Below are positions 54,199 through 61,796 of a stretch of DNA of 64,000 nucleotides, piece by piece (position 1 is the first letter of the stretch; every line of letters begins with the position of its first letter). Source of the DNA: Glutamicibacter sp. PS (GTDB lineage Bacteria > Actinomycetota > Actinomycetes > Actinomycetales > Micrococcaceae); assembly GCA_031317595.1 (NCBI GenBank), contig JANCMB010000001.1:1420971-1484970 (forward strand), written 5' to 3'. A model generated the notes under the pieces. The model was not told the origin of the DNA. It saw only the letters and a list, made by a program, of their open reading frames with translations, and ran no database searches. A program made the translations under genes and the position numbers.

Positions 54199-55934
54199 TA
54201 GGCCCTCCTTCTGGTGTTCGATCCGGTCTTGATGAAGATGTTCTTCTCCTCCAGAGAGGTGCGGACTATGCCGTCAAGGGCAGTCACGGCCGCCTGGAAC
54301 CCGTCAATACGGGCCGAGGAGGTGCGGCGGTTCGGTTTCACGGGCCGGAAGTTGTCGGCGTCGTCCATCTTGATCTCCACTCGGGAGGCCATCCACCGCA
54401 TCACGGGGTTGCCGTCGTGCCGCATTTCCTTGGCCTTCCACATGCGCTCCATCTCCTTGGAGCCCGGCGCCATGCCGTACATGCCCTGCCCGACCGGGAC
54501 GATCTCCACGCCCTTCAGCTCTGAATCGAGCTCCTGCACGATCTGGCCGGCGAACATTCGGTCGTAGCCGATGCGCTGCATATCGAAGTGCTTGCAGTCC
54601 CCGATCACGGCCGCCTTGATAGCGCTGTAGTCGACTACATCTCCCTCGGTAGCGGTCAAGTATCCTCGGTCCACCCAGTCCTGGATCGGCACAAGCAGCT
54701 GCTCCTCAAGCTCCTTGATCCGCTCCTCCGGGACGAAGAACCTGGTAAACAAATCGAACGCCAAACCGGGCCGGTTCGACTGCGCCCAGACCGTCCAAGC
54801 GCTGAAATCGCTCGTCGCAGACAAATCCAAACCGCCCCAGGCACGCCGGCCACGCAGCGGCGTGCGCTTCGCCCCGGCCAACGAATCCCACAACGCCACG
54901 TCCACCCACCGAGAGGTTCCCGGCGAGCGCAGGTTCAGGGAAAGCTGCTTATAGGACTTCAGTGCGGCCGGTGAGCCTTTGGCCTTGGTCGCCTGATCTC
55001 GCATGTACGCCCGGGTGGGCGACTTGCCTAGGCCGGGGTTGGCTTTGAACTGGGTTTCCTCGTCAAACGGGTCATCGTTCTCGTCGGCCGCCCAGATCAC
55101 GCCGTAGAAGCGAGGGTCTTGGACGATGCCGAGGGACACGTTGCGGGTGTAGTTGTGCTTCTCGTCGTACGGCGTGCCTTCTTCGGCCTCGTCCGCCGTC
55201 GTGATGAACACAATCAACGGCTGGTCTCGCGCGCCGACGCCGGTCTCGATGGCCTCGATCAGCTTGCCTTTGAGGCGCAGCGTGTGGATCTCGTCAATCG
55301 TGGCACCGGAAACGTTCAATCCGTGGGCCGTCTCGGCAACCGAGGAGATCACGCGCAGGATGGAGTTGCTTCGCGGCACCCGGACAACGTCCTTGAGCGG
55401 CTCAATACGCTTCCTGGCGGCCGGAGAGGACCGGAGCATGGTCTTGGCGTCTTCGAACACTCGGCGGGCCTGATCCTGGGAGCCTGCCGCGTTGTACACC
55501 TCGGCGCCCGGCTCGCCGTCAGCCAGCAGGAGGATGCCGGAGATACCCGAGGCGAAGGTGGACTTGCCGTTCTTACGTGGGATCTCGATCCAGACCGTGC
55601 GGATGACCCGCACGACGCGTTCAATCTCCTCGTCGTAGTACACCCACCCGAACACCGGGGCGAGCACCCAGACAACCTGCCAGGAGTCCAGACCCTCGCC
55701 TAGGCGCATCCGGACGCCAGCCCATCGGCCTTTCGTGTGCTTGAACGCTCCGAGAGCCTGCAGGGCCTTGCGGGCCCGCTCCACGTCGAACCAAGCGCCG
55801 GGCTGCTGGTCTGCCTGGTGGGCCACGACCAGCGGCTCGCGCTTGAGCGCTTCGACGATGTCTTCGTGGGTCATGCCCAGTTCGATTAGCGCATCGTACG
55901 GTGCCGGCAGACGGTCGAAATCAACGTCGATCAT
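54198..55934 (-). CDS. Terminase large subunit
   Basis: 578 residues from ATG 55934 (AAGGGGGG site; a GTG nine bases earlier is possible). Walker A IEIPRKNGKSTFASG is near residue 118, Walker B SGATIDEIHTL near 215, and the C-terminal nuclease begins at WGGLDLSATSDFSAWTVW with its metal-binding Asp. It packages phage DNA and cuts it at the head entrance. TerS lies upstream, portal downstream with a one-base overlap. Confidence 0.92.
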   Translation of the reverse strand: MIDVDFDRLPAPYDALIELGMTHEDIVEALKREPLVVAHQADQQPGAWFDVERARKALQALGAFKHTKGRWAGVRMRLGEGLDSWQVVWVLAPVFGWVYYDEEIERVVRVIRTVWIEIPRKNGKSTFASGISGILLLADGEPGAEVYNAAGSQDQARRVFEDAKTMLRSSPAARKRIEPLKDVVRVPRSNSILRVISSVAETAHGLNVSGATIDEIHTLRLKGKLIEAIETGVGARDQPLIVFITTADEAEEGTPYDEKHNYTRNVSLGIVQDPRFYGVIWAADENDDPFDEETQFKANPGLGKSPTRAYMRDQATKAKGSPAALKSYKQLSLNLRSPGTSRWVDVALWDSLAGAKRTPLRGRRAWGGLDLSATSDFSAWTVWAQSNRPGLAFDLFTRFFVPEERIKELEEQLLVPIQDWVDRGYLTATEGDVVDYSAIKAAVIGDCKHFDMQRIGYDRMFAGQIVQELDSELKGVEIVPVGQGMYGMAPGSKEMERMWKAKEMRHDGNPVMRWMASRVEIKMDDADNFRPVKPNRRTSSARIDGFQAAVTALDGIVRTSLEEKNIFIKTGSNTRRRA

Positions 55935-55981
55935 GCCGCCCACCCCCCTTATGTGGAGGCGGTGCGCCCTCCCATCAGCGT

Positions 55982-56581
55982 CTAATCGAACGGGTCATCG
56001 TCGTCAGGGCCGTCTTCCCGGCCCGGGAGGCCGGTTCTCGCGGCCGGAGACAGGCCTAGCTCCCGGATGTAGGTCTTGATCTGCGTCCGGTACTGAGAAG
56101 CGATCGTGGTGTGTGGATTGCGTGCCAGGCCCCGCTGACCCAACACGATCAGGCCCTCCCTGGACAGCTCGTGCTCCGCCCATTCCAGACGGGCCACGCA
56201 GATACACAGGTCTACGACGACCGACCAGTCCACTGCGCCAAGGCCGACGCTCTTCTGCAGCACCGGGACGATCCGGTTCCACTCCGCCGAGGCCCGGCGT
56301 TTCACGAACCGTGTGCCGTTGATCGCCTGACGGCGCAGATGGTACTCGGCGAGTTTCTTCTCATACCGGTAGCAGCGCTGCTGGAAGTGCTCGATCGACT
56401 CGTCCGTCTCGCGCTCGGGCTCCGTCGGCTTCTTCGGGGCCTGCGCCTCGGGCAGTTCCTTCGACCAGTCCGGCTCGTCGAACTCGACGGGCGGCAGAAC
56501 TGGCGAGTCGGGCACCGGGCGGTGCCCCGGATTGCCCTCACGCACCACCGAAAGCGCCGGTTTTGGGGCTGGACCAGGCAT
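55982..56581 (-). CDS. Terminase small subunit (P27 family)
   Basis: 199 residues. PGPAPKPALSVVREGNPGHRP is the conserved P27-family start; the middle EWNRIVPVLQKSVGLGAVDWSVVVDLC and the end IKTYIRELGLSPAARTGL also fit. It binds phage DNA and hands it to TerL. The acidic end (DDDDPFD) is unusual but short. Position directly before TerL is standard. Confidence 0.88.
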   Translation of the reverse strand: MPGPAPKPALSVVREGNPGHRPVPDSPVLPPVEFDEPDWSKELPEAQAPKKPTEPERETDESIEHFQQRCYRYEKKLAEYHLRRQAINGTRFVKRRASAEWNRIVPVLQKSVGLGAVDWSVVVDLCICVARLEWAEHELSREGLIVLGQRGLARNPHTTIASQYRTQIKTYIRELGLSPAARTGLPGREDGPDDDDPFD

Positions 56582-56662
56582 AACAGCGACACCCCCTGAT
56601 CAAAAAGTTCTATCTTGCGGGGACACGAACACACCTGCCCGGCGGCTAGATCCAGAGGGGCC

Positions 56663-56685
56663 GAGGGGGTCACCCCCACCCCCTC
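56663..56685. other. GC-rich inverted repeat upstream of terS (possible cos region or terminator)
   Basis: GAGGGGGT and ACCCCCTC form a hairpin with a seven-base loop in the 148-base gap between the HNH gene and terS, beside a very C/G-biased tract (56650-56700). Cohesive-end sites of cos phages often lie next to the HNH-TerS genes, so this is a candidate region; it could equally be a terminator. Nothing here proves the packaging type. Confidence 0.35.
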
Positions 56686-56729
56686 TGAGGGTGCCCCTTG
56701 CCCCGACATGTCAAGGGTTTCGGGCCGTG

Positions 56730-57098
56730 TCAGTCCCGCTGATTCCACCCTCCGGGCTGGTTCTTAGCTGTTTCGGACTTGTGACAGGGCGTGCACAACC
56801 CGCGGCCGTATTTGGGATCGTCAGGGTTCAAGCCCCGGGATATCAATCCCTTTCGAGAGATCGGGTGATGATCGGCTTCTCGAGATGGTCTCAACATGCA
56901 CACGACACATATCGGATGCTTGGCCAGCACCGCCTCCCGGAATGCCCGGTGCCCCCGGCCGGTATAGCCACGCTGTTTCGAGGTGCCGCGATGCCGATCA
57001 GCCATGACCTCGTGCTGCTCACATCGACCTCGACCTCGAATCGAGACGAGCTCGGGGCAACCTGGTTGCGTGCAGGGCTTCTTCGGAGCTGACGGCAC
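56730..57098 (-). CDS. HNH endonuclease
   Basis: 122 residues from GTG 57098. Zinc ligands CTQPGC and later CVVC ... CTPCHK frame the HNH core ADHHPISRKG. In siphoviruses an HNH gene directly before terminase is often needed for specific cutting of packaging ends. It is the first gene of the structural operon here, preceded by a strong terminator. Confidence 0.85.
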   Translation of the reverse strand: MPSAPKKPCTQPGCPELVSIRGRGRCEQHEVMADRHRGTSKQRGYTGRGHRAFREAVLAKHPICVVCMLRPSREADHHPISRKGLISRGLNPDDPKYGRGLCTPCHKSETAKNQPGGWNQRD

Positions 57099-57126
57099 CG
57101 TGTCACCTCACTGTGTCACAGACATG

Positions 57127-57168
57127 ATGAAACCCCGGCGATCCGTGTTGGATCATCCGGGGTTTCAT
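57127..57168 (-). terminator. Terminator between early and structural operons
   Basis: ATGAAACCCCGG pairs exactly with CCGGGGTTTCAT around ATCC/GGAT and a small loop. It lies 54 bases after the stop at 57222, ends the early transcript, and separates it from HNH-terS-terL. Confidence 0.85.
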
Positions 57169-57221
57169 TAGAGCCACTAAGGCCATTCAATCAGTAAATT
57201 TACGCGACTATGTCAAGTCCG

Positions 57222-57962
57222 TCAACGTGCCAACCTTGGCGGTCTGGCACCACGACGCTGTGGTCTCGAGGCCCGGAGCATCTGCGACCAGTCATCCCAC
57301 TGCACAGCATGTTTAGCATCGGCCTCACACCGTACGATCCGGGAGCCAGTGCGACCTTCAACCACCGCCAGCTTGCCACCACATCCGGGTCGCCTGCACC
57401 TATGCCCCGGGATCTCGACCGTGATCTCCGACCCGTGAGTTGCTGAGGCAATCGCATCGGCAGCATCAGCCAGCGACCAGTACACCGAATGCACCCACGC
57501 CCGATCGTCATGGCCAACGACCCGACTCAGCTGCCACCGCTCTACCCATTCGGCTACCCCAGGCGTCGACGTATCATCCGGCAACCGAACCTCAAGCACT
57601 CGATCCACCAGCCCCACAACCACCAACCACACTTTGTCACGGGCCACGCTCAACAGATCCGAGACCTTCACATTCAAGGGCACCGGCGGCTCCGAACTCC
57701 CAGCATGACGCTCCGACCCACCACCAGCCACAACAGACGGATGCAACGCGTCCTGCGCCGCATCCCACCGCTCAGCAACAAGCTTCAAGTCGGCCCGCAT
57801 CCGCTCCTCACACTCGAGACACACCTGTCGACCCGGCGCCGAAGCTGGGGCCTGCCGATCCGGTTCGGCCGCCGCATGCACCACGCACACCCCAACCGAC
57901 TCGACCGCCACCGAGATACATCCCCAGCACCCACACTCTGGACTATCAACGTGCTCCGGCAC
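57222..57962 (-). CDS. Cys-rich phage protein of unknown function
   Basis: 246 residues from GTG 57962, with AAGGAGGT seven bases upstream; the frame before that is a shadow. Cys pairs occur at the start (CGCWGC and CLECEER) and near the end (CRRPGCGGKLAVVEG), the last a zinc-ribbon-like site. A Trp-rich middle (AEWVERWQLSRVVGHDDRAW) looks structured. It overlaps the VRR-NUC gene by 17 bases. No family recognised. Confidence 0.65.
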   Translation of the reverse strand: MPEHVDSPECGCWGCISVAVESVGVCVVHAAAEPDRQAPASAPGRQVCLECEERMRADLKLVAERWDAAQDALHPSVVAGGGSERHAGSSEPPVPLNVKVSDLLSVARDKVWLVVVGLVDRVLEVRLPDDTSTPGVAEWVERWQLSRVVGHDDRAWVHSVYWSLADAADAIASATHGSEITVEIPGHRCRRPGCGGKLAVVEGRTGSRIVRCEADAKHAVQWDDWSQMLRASRPQRRGARPPRLAR

Positions 57963-58290
57963 GAGCCACCTCCTTACCAGCCAGCGCACTCTGCACGCGG
58001 CCCGTTACCCAATCCATCGGACGCCACACGTACGCCACCTGCCCAGCTGCCCGCAGATCTTCAAGCCAGGCCTGCTGAGCATCCGATACGCGACCACGCT
58101 CGGACTTCAGCTCGGCGAAGATCACGCCCCGGCGAGGATGCACCAGCACCAGGTCAGGGAATCCGGCCGGCGACCTGCGGCTGTCGTGCGTGTGGTAAAT
58201 CTTCGTGAACCCGAGGCCCTTCGCCGCGGAGATCACCTCGTTCTGAAATGCTTCCTCAGTCCAATCCAGGACAGGGTGCCTAACCTTCAC
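57946..58290 (-). CDS. VRR-NUC domain nuclease
   Basis: 114 residues from GTG 58290. The PD-(D/E)xK-type motif is GFPDLVLVHPRRGVIFAELK (Asp, then Glu-x-Lys), typical of VRR-NUC nucleases that cut branched or damaged DNA. In phages they often help replication or recombination. The frame overlaps the preceding gene as GTGA. Confidence 0.82.
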   Translation of the reverse strand: MKVRHPVLDWTEEAFQNEVISAAKGLGFTKIYHTHDSRRSPAGFPDLVLVHPRRGVIFAELKSERGRVSDAQQAWLEDLRAAGQVAYVWRPMDWVTGRVQSALAGKEVARAGAR

Positions 58291-59537
58291 TTCTTCCTCC
58301 TGCGAGGTCTACTCCTGCGAGATCTTCTTCGAGGGGCATCAGGTATGCGCTCAGGCTTAGAAGCATGGGTAGAACTGCTATCGCGCTTCCCTACCCAGCC
58401 CGGCCCGTCCCGACCCGTCCCGGCACATCCAGATCCGTCACCCTCAGATTTCTTGATGATCAATTGATCGTTTGTTGATTTCGCGTTGATCGACTGCTGC
58501 CGTTCGCGTGGTGCGCCGGAGGTTGCCGTTGCGCCACCATTGGCCGGAGTCTCACCCTGGTGGGGAATCTCAACGGCCTGCTGGGCTAATTCGTTGATCA
58601 TTGCCTCGTAATCGTCTACTGCGGCAGCCATATCGGAGTGCGATAGGCGCTCGATTCGTCCCTGGGCCGGAGGGGCCGTTGCCTCAGGGGTCTCGACTAC
58701 GCTCTGGGCCGTTGCATCTTGAGGTTCGCTGTTCGATGCGCCGGAGGGTGCCGTTGCGTCATCTGCGGCCGTTGCCCCTGCGGGGGCCGGGAGCTGGGCG
58801 GGTTCAGGTGCCGGGGTTGGCGTAGGAGTGTGCGTCTGGATTCGAGGTTGCGTTACCTGTACGTGGACACCGGCTTTTTCCTTGAGCCACCGTTGGGCGT
58901 CTTCGGAGTAGTAGGGTCTCTGCGGTACAGGTAGCAGTTCTTTATCCCAGTACTCACCAGCCTTTCTAGAGGAATTGCAGGACGTACAGGCCACAGCCAG
59001 GCGCTCAATCGGCGTCGGCTCGGAGTCGTCCAGGTCTTTCGGGTCAAGGTGGTCGATCGTGCCAGCCTTGACGGACTTTCGGTCGTTATTCCAGGTGACA
59101 ACGCGGTCACACCAGCGACAGTTCGACCCGTCACGCTTGATGATTGCGGCCTTCTTCGCCACGTCATAGGTGTCAGTGCGGCGGTTCTTCTCGCGCTCCT
59201 TGTCGGACTTGAGGATCATATGGAAGAGGTCCTGGTCCTCGACAAGCTTCAGGACCTTACGGCGCTGACCGTCCTTACCATCGATCTCCTTGTGCTCCAG
59301 CAACCCGCAATACACGGCCGCAGCAAGTAGTGCGGGATACCGACTCATGCCCGCCATGGTCTTCGCCGTGCCGACCTCGATGATGTAGTCCCGGTCGTAC
59401 GCTGCGCACTGCGTGGCGCAGCGGTTGAGCCAGCCGTACATTTCGTTCAGCAACCGATCGTCGCACTCCTCCATCTCGAGCACGCGCAACACATCCGGGT
59501 GCATCGCCGCGGCGTCCGATTGCTTGAGCCATGACAT
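58287..59537 (-). CDS. Replication-associated HNH protein
   Basis: 416 residues. An ordered N-terminal region with helix-rich segments (MSWLKQSDAAAMHPDVLRVL) is followed by an HNH-like domain, CRWCDRVVTWNND ... TIDHLDP ... CTSCNSSRKAG, then a long low-complexity part (Pro/Ala/Thr-rich) and a very basic end (PRRRSRRSRPRRRKK). The plan resembles phage replisome-organiser-type proteins with an inserted HNH. It may bind the origin; this is inference. Confidence 0.65.
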   Translation of the reverse strand: MSWLKQSDAAAMHPDVLRVLEMEECDDRLLNEMYGWLNRCATQCAAYDRDYIIEVGTAKTMAGMSRYPALLAAAVYCGLLEHKEIDGKDGQRRKVLKLVEDQDLFHMILKSDKEREKNRRTDTYDVAKKAAIIKRDGSNCRWCDRVVTWNNDRKSVKAGTIDHLDPKDLDDSEPTPIERLAVACTSCNSSRKAGEYWDKELLPVPQRPYYSEDAQRWLKEKAGVHVQVTQPRIQTHTPTPTPAPEPAQLPAPAGATAADDATAPSGASNSEPQDATAQSVVETPEATAPPAQGRIERLSHSDMAAAVDDYEAMINELAQQAVEIPHQGETPANGGATATSGAPRERQQSINAKSTNDQLIIKKSEGDGSGCAGTGRDGPGWVGKRDSSSTHASKPERIPDAPRRRSRRSRPRRRKK

Positions 59538-59615
59538 GCGGGCTACTCCTCGAGTACGTAGGTGATCCCACCAGCGCCCCGGCGAGCGCAGGCCGGGGCG
59601 TGGTGGTTGGGGTGG

Positions 59616-59849
59616 TCATCGGGTGGCCCCGGTGATGGTGACGGGCTGGGTTCCGGGAATTACACCGAAGCGGATCTGAGTTTGGTCTTGGGCGGTGATT
59701 TGCACGTCTCCCGAGGCGAAGTGCTTCACGCCGATGATCGTGCCGTCGAGCTGCCAGGGGCCGGCGTACTTGCCGCCTGGTATCGGTGCGGTGATGTGGC
59801 GTCCGAGGTCGGCTCCGGAGAGGTGCCTGGCATCTTTGGTGGCGCTCAT
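59616..59849 (-). CDS. Small phage protein, function unknown
   Basis: 77 residues from ATG 59849 with GGAGC before it. A beta-rich pattern (DLGRHITAPIPGGKY, GTIIGVKHFASGDVQITAQDQ) suggests a small barrel fold, possibly nucleic-acid binding. It overlaps the 30-codon membrane peptide gene by four bases. A longer frame to 60062 is not used. Confidence 0.6.
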   Translation of the reverse strand: MSATKDARHLSGADLGRHITAPIPGGKYAGPWQLDGTIIGVKHFASGDVQITAQDQTQIRFGVIPGTQPVTITGATR

Positions 59850-59938
59850 GAGAACGCTCCTGACGCGGCTCCGGCGATGATCATCGTGACAACAATGACT
59901 GTCACGCAGATGATGTAGACGTTTCGTGGATCGCTCAC
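59846..59938 (-). CDS. 30-residue single-helix membrane peptide
   Basis: From GTG 59938 the frame encodes SDPRNVYIICVTVIVVT, a hydrophobic helix (MIIAGAASGAF) and a stop: 30 residues in all. It is joined to both neighbours by four-base overlaps (GTGA with the upstream stop, ATGA with the downstream start), which makes it very likely to be translated. Function unknown; short phage membrane peptides often affect host membrane or lysis timing. Confidence 0.65.
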   Translation of the reverse strand: MSDPRNVYIICVTVIVVTMIIAGAASGAFS

Positions 59939-60507
59939 GCTTGCACCATGAATCCGTCAAATGGGGCACTGAGTGGTAGCCATCCGCGCCATTCGTCGCG
60001 GCTTGCGAGGGCCCATCGGTCGCGGCGGAGGAGCCGTGAGCGTTCGTCCGGCTGACCTTCATCGTTGAGGTTTGACCAGCGCATCAGCTCCTGGCGTGTG
60101 ACCCGTAGCTCGAAGTGGTCTTCGCCTGCGAGATCCTCAAGGGTGTCGCCATAGAGCCATTCGCAGTGGGCTCGGACAGCTTCCTCAGCGCTGTGCGCGT
60201 CGGTGGTTCCGGTGACGAGCCAGTAGTCACCGCCGTCTCCAAGTTCCTGAACGGTGACGGCCTCAACGTGGTCACTCTCGGCGCTGAGGTAGATGCCGAC
60301 CTGACGCGCGAAGGCCTCAGCCTCAGCAAAGCGACCGCCAAGCAGTGCCTGAACAGCTGCACGAATGACCCAGCGGGATGCCGGGAGCGTGTCGTTGGTG
60401 ACCGGGCCGAGCAGGTATGGGATGCAGTCATGCACCGGTGCGGTCATCACAAAGTGGCCGTCATCGGCGCGGTTATCCGGGTCGGACAAGGTTATTACTG
60501 CGGTCAT
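59935..60507 (-). CDS. Phage protein, function unknown
   Basis: 190 residues with a mixed alpha/beta pattern (ALLGGRFAEAEAFARQVG, EAVTVQELGDGGDYWLVTGT, RRDRWALASRDEWRGWLP). No motif recognised. It lies after the glutaredoxin gene by two bases and before the tiny membrane peptide, so it is part of the early operon. Confidence 0.6.
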   Translation of the reverse strand: MTAVITLSDPDNRADDGHFVMTAPVHDCIPYLLGPVTNDTLPASRWVIRAAVQALLGGRFAEAEAFARQVGIYLSAESDHVEAVTVQELGDGGDYWLVTGTTDAHSAEEAVRAHCEWLYGDTLEDLAGEDHFELRVTRQELMRWSNLNDEGQPDERSRLLRRDRWALASRDEWRGWLPLSAPFDGFMVQA

Positions 60508-60509
60508 GG

Positions 60510-60794
60510 TTACTTCCTCGCTCTCTTGGACGTGATGTGCTGGACGATCTGATCCGGCCGGTGCCCGAACCAGGCCACGGTGTCGCCGGTTGCCTCGTCG
60601 TGGACTCGGACGTACGGCATCGACGGTGCGACGCCCATGCCCTCGGCGACCTCCTTCAGCGTGGCGATCGCCGACTCGTCACTGTCGGATATGTGCTGCA
60701 CCAGGTGCGGGATGCCCCGGTTCTCGAGAAACTTCCTCGTTTTCACGCATTCGCCGCACTGGTCTTTCGTGTAGACGGTGATGCTCAAGCTCAT
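60510..60794 (-). CDS. Glutaredoxin/NrdH-like redox protein
   Basis: 94 residues from ATG 60794, which overlaps the upstream stop. MSLSITVYTKDQCGECVKTR carries a CGEC dithiol in the thioredoxin-fold place; SMPYVRVHDEATGDTVAWFG includes the cis-Pro. NrdH proteins supply electrons to ribonucleotide reductase. A phage copy would help make deoxynucleotides during replication. The frame further upstream is a shadow. Confidence 0.8.
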   Translation of the reverse strand: MSLSITVYTKDQCGECVKTRKFLENRGIPHLVQHISDSDESAIATLKEVAEGMGVAPSMPYVRVHDEATGDTVAWFGHRPDQIVQHITSKRARK

Positions 60795-60952
60795 GCCGCT
60801 ACTCCTTCCTGGATTACGGGTTCTTCGGGTTCGTGGCAGTTGCACTGGCAAGCGGTCTCTTCGTCCGCTTCGACGTCGAAGGCCTTGCCGTAACACCACT
60901 TGTGCTTCATCTCCCGGCACTCGGCCGAGGTCGCGAACTCTTCTTCGCTCAC
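60791..60952 (-). CDS. Small Cys-rich phage protein
   Basis: 53 residues from GTG 60952. Cysteines and histidines are clustered (CREMKHKWCYGK and CQCNCHEP), a probable zinc-binding site, with a very acidic middle. The start is two bases after the antirepressor stop and the end overlaps the glutaredoxin start by four, so it is translated as part of the operon. Family not recognised. Confidence 0.65.
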   Translation of the reverse strand: MSEEEFATSAECREMKHKWCYGKAFDVEADEETACQCNCHEPEEPVIQEGVAA

Positions 60953-60954
60953 GG

Positions 60955-61749
60955 TCAGCTCGCTTTCCGTGCGACAAGCGACTCGCCGGCCTGGAGGCGG
61001 GCTACGGCCGCGTCCCAGAGCCGTCCGGCGCCGCGGTGCGTGAGCCTGCAGGTGATCTTTACCTCGTCTCCCTGCGGCTTGTGGATGATCGTTTCCTTCA
61101 CGCGCACCCATCCGGACTTCACACCCTGGGCGGTGGGTTGGTTCCTGCGGACCGTGTCGCCGCGGATGATCATGTGCAGCTCGCCAGCCAGGTCGAACAC
61201 GTCCTGATGGAGCACCTTCGCCCCCGGCGTGTTGGACGCGGCCCAGATCTGCAACTGGTTCGCGAGATCCGAGATGGTCTGCAGCCCCTCGGCTTCGCGG
61301 TACATGTCGATCTGCGCGACCTTCGGGCGGGCCTGCTCAAGCTCACGCGCCTGATCAGCCACCCGAGACTGCAACTCACCCATCAGTGCTAGGGCGCGCT
61401 CCTCGAGGGACTGCGGTCTGGCGTAGTGTCCGGTCTGGCGGATCTGCGGCAGCACTTCGTGGGTCACCCACCGCTTGAAGGCTTTCGCCTCGGGCTTCCG
61501 GGAACGCAGCACCATCGAGTACATGCCAGCTTCGGTGACGGTCGTGACCTGCTGCCGTCCACCAGGGGTGCGGATAGTATCCGTACCCTTCTCGTCCTCG
61601 TCGAGGCCGCGCACTCCGTCGTGGACGCGGCCTAGGCCAAGCACGTCGCACAGGTCGGCGGCGATGAAGTGCACCTGCCCATCGATGAGCAGCGTGCGCA
61701 CTTCGTCATCGTCGTAGATGTGTACAGCGACTTCACTCTGAACGCTCAT
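60955..61749 (-). CDS. Phage antirepressor (BRO-N and KilAC domains)
   Basis: 264 residues. The BRO-N half starts VAVHIYDDDEVRTLLIDGQVHFIAADLCDVLGL and includes TVTEAGMYSMVLRSRKPEAKAFKRWV; the C-terminal half fits KilAC/ANT (WAASNTPGAKVLHQDVFDL). Such proteins bind the phage repressor or DNA and push towards lytic growth. The cognate repressor would lie beyond 64 kb. It follows the clamp gene by 47 bases. Confidence 0.85.
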   Translation of the reverse strand: MSVQSEVAVHIYDDDEVRTLLIDGQVHFIAADLCDVLGLGRVHDGVRGLDEDEKGTDTIRTPGGRQQVTTVTEAGMYSMVLRSRKPEAKAFKRWVTHEVLPQIRQTGHYARPQSLEERALALMGELQSRVADQARELEQARPKVAQIDMYREAEGLQTISDLANQLQIWAASNTPGAKVLHQDVFDLAGELHMIIRGDTVRRNQPTAQGVKSGWVRVKETIIHKPQGDEVKITCRLTHRGAGRLWDAAVARLQAGESLVARKAS

Positions 61750-61796
61750 AATTCCCTCCTACAACCTCTAGGTTTTGTTCAGCGCTACACAAGGTT

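Noticed and set aside
59275-59619. 114-codon minus frame beginning with an ATGA overlap
   Set aside because: Overlaps the HNH protein gene by more than 260 bases and has no coherent composition.
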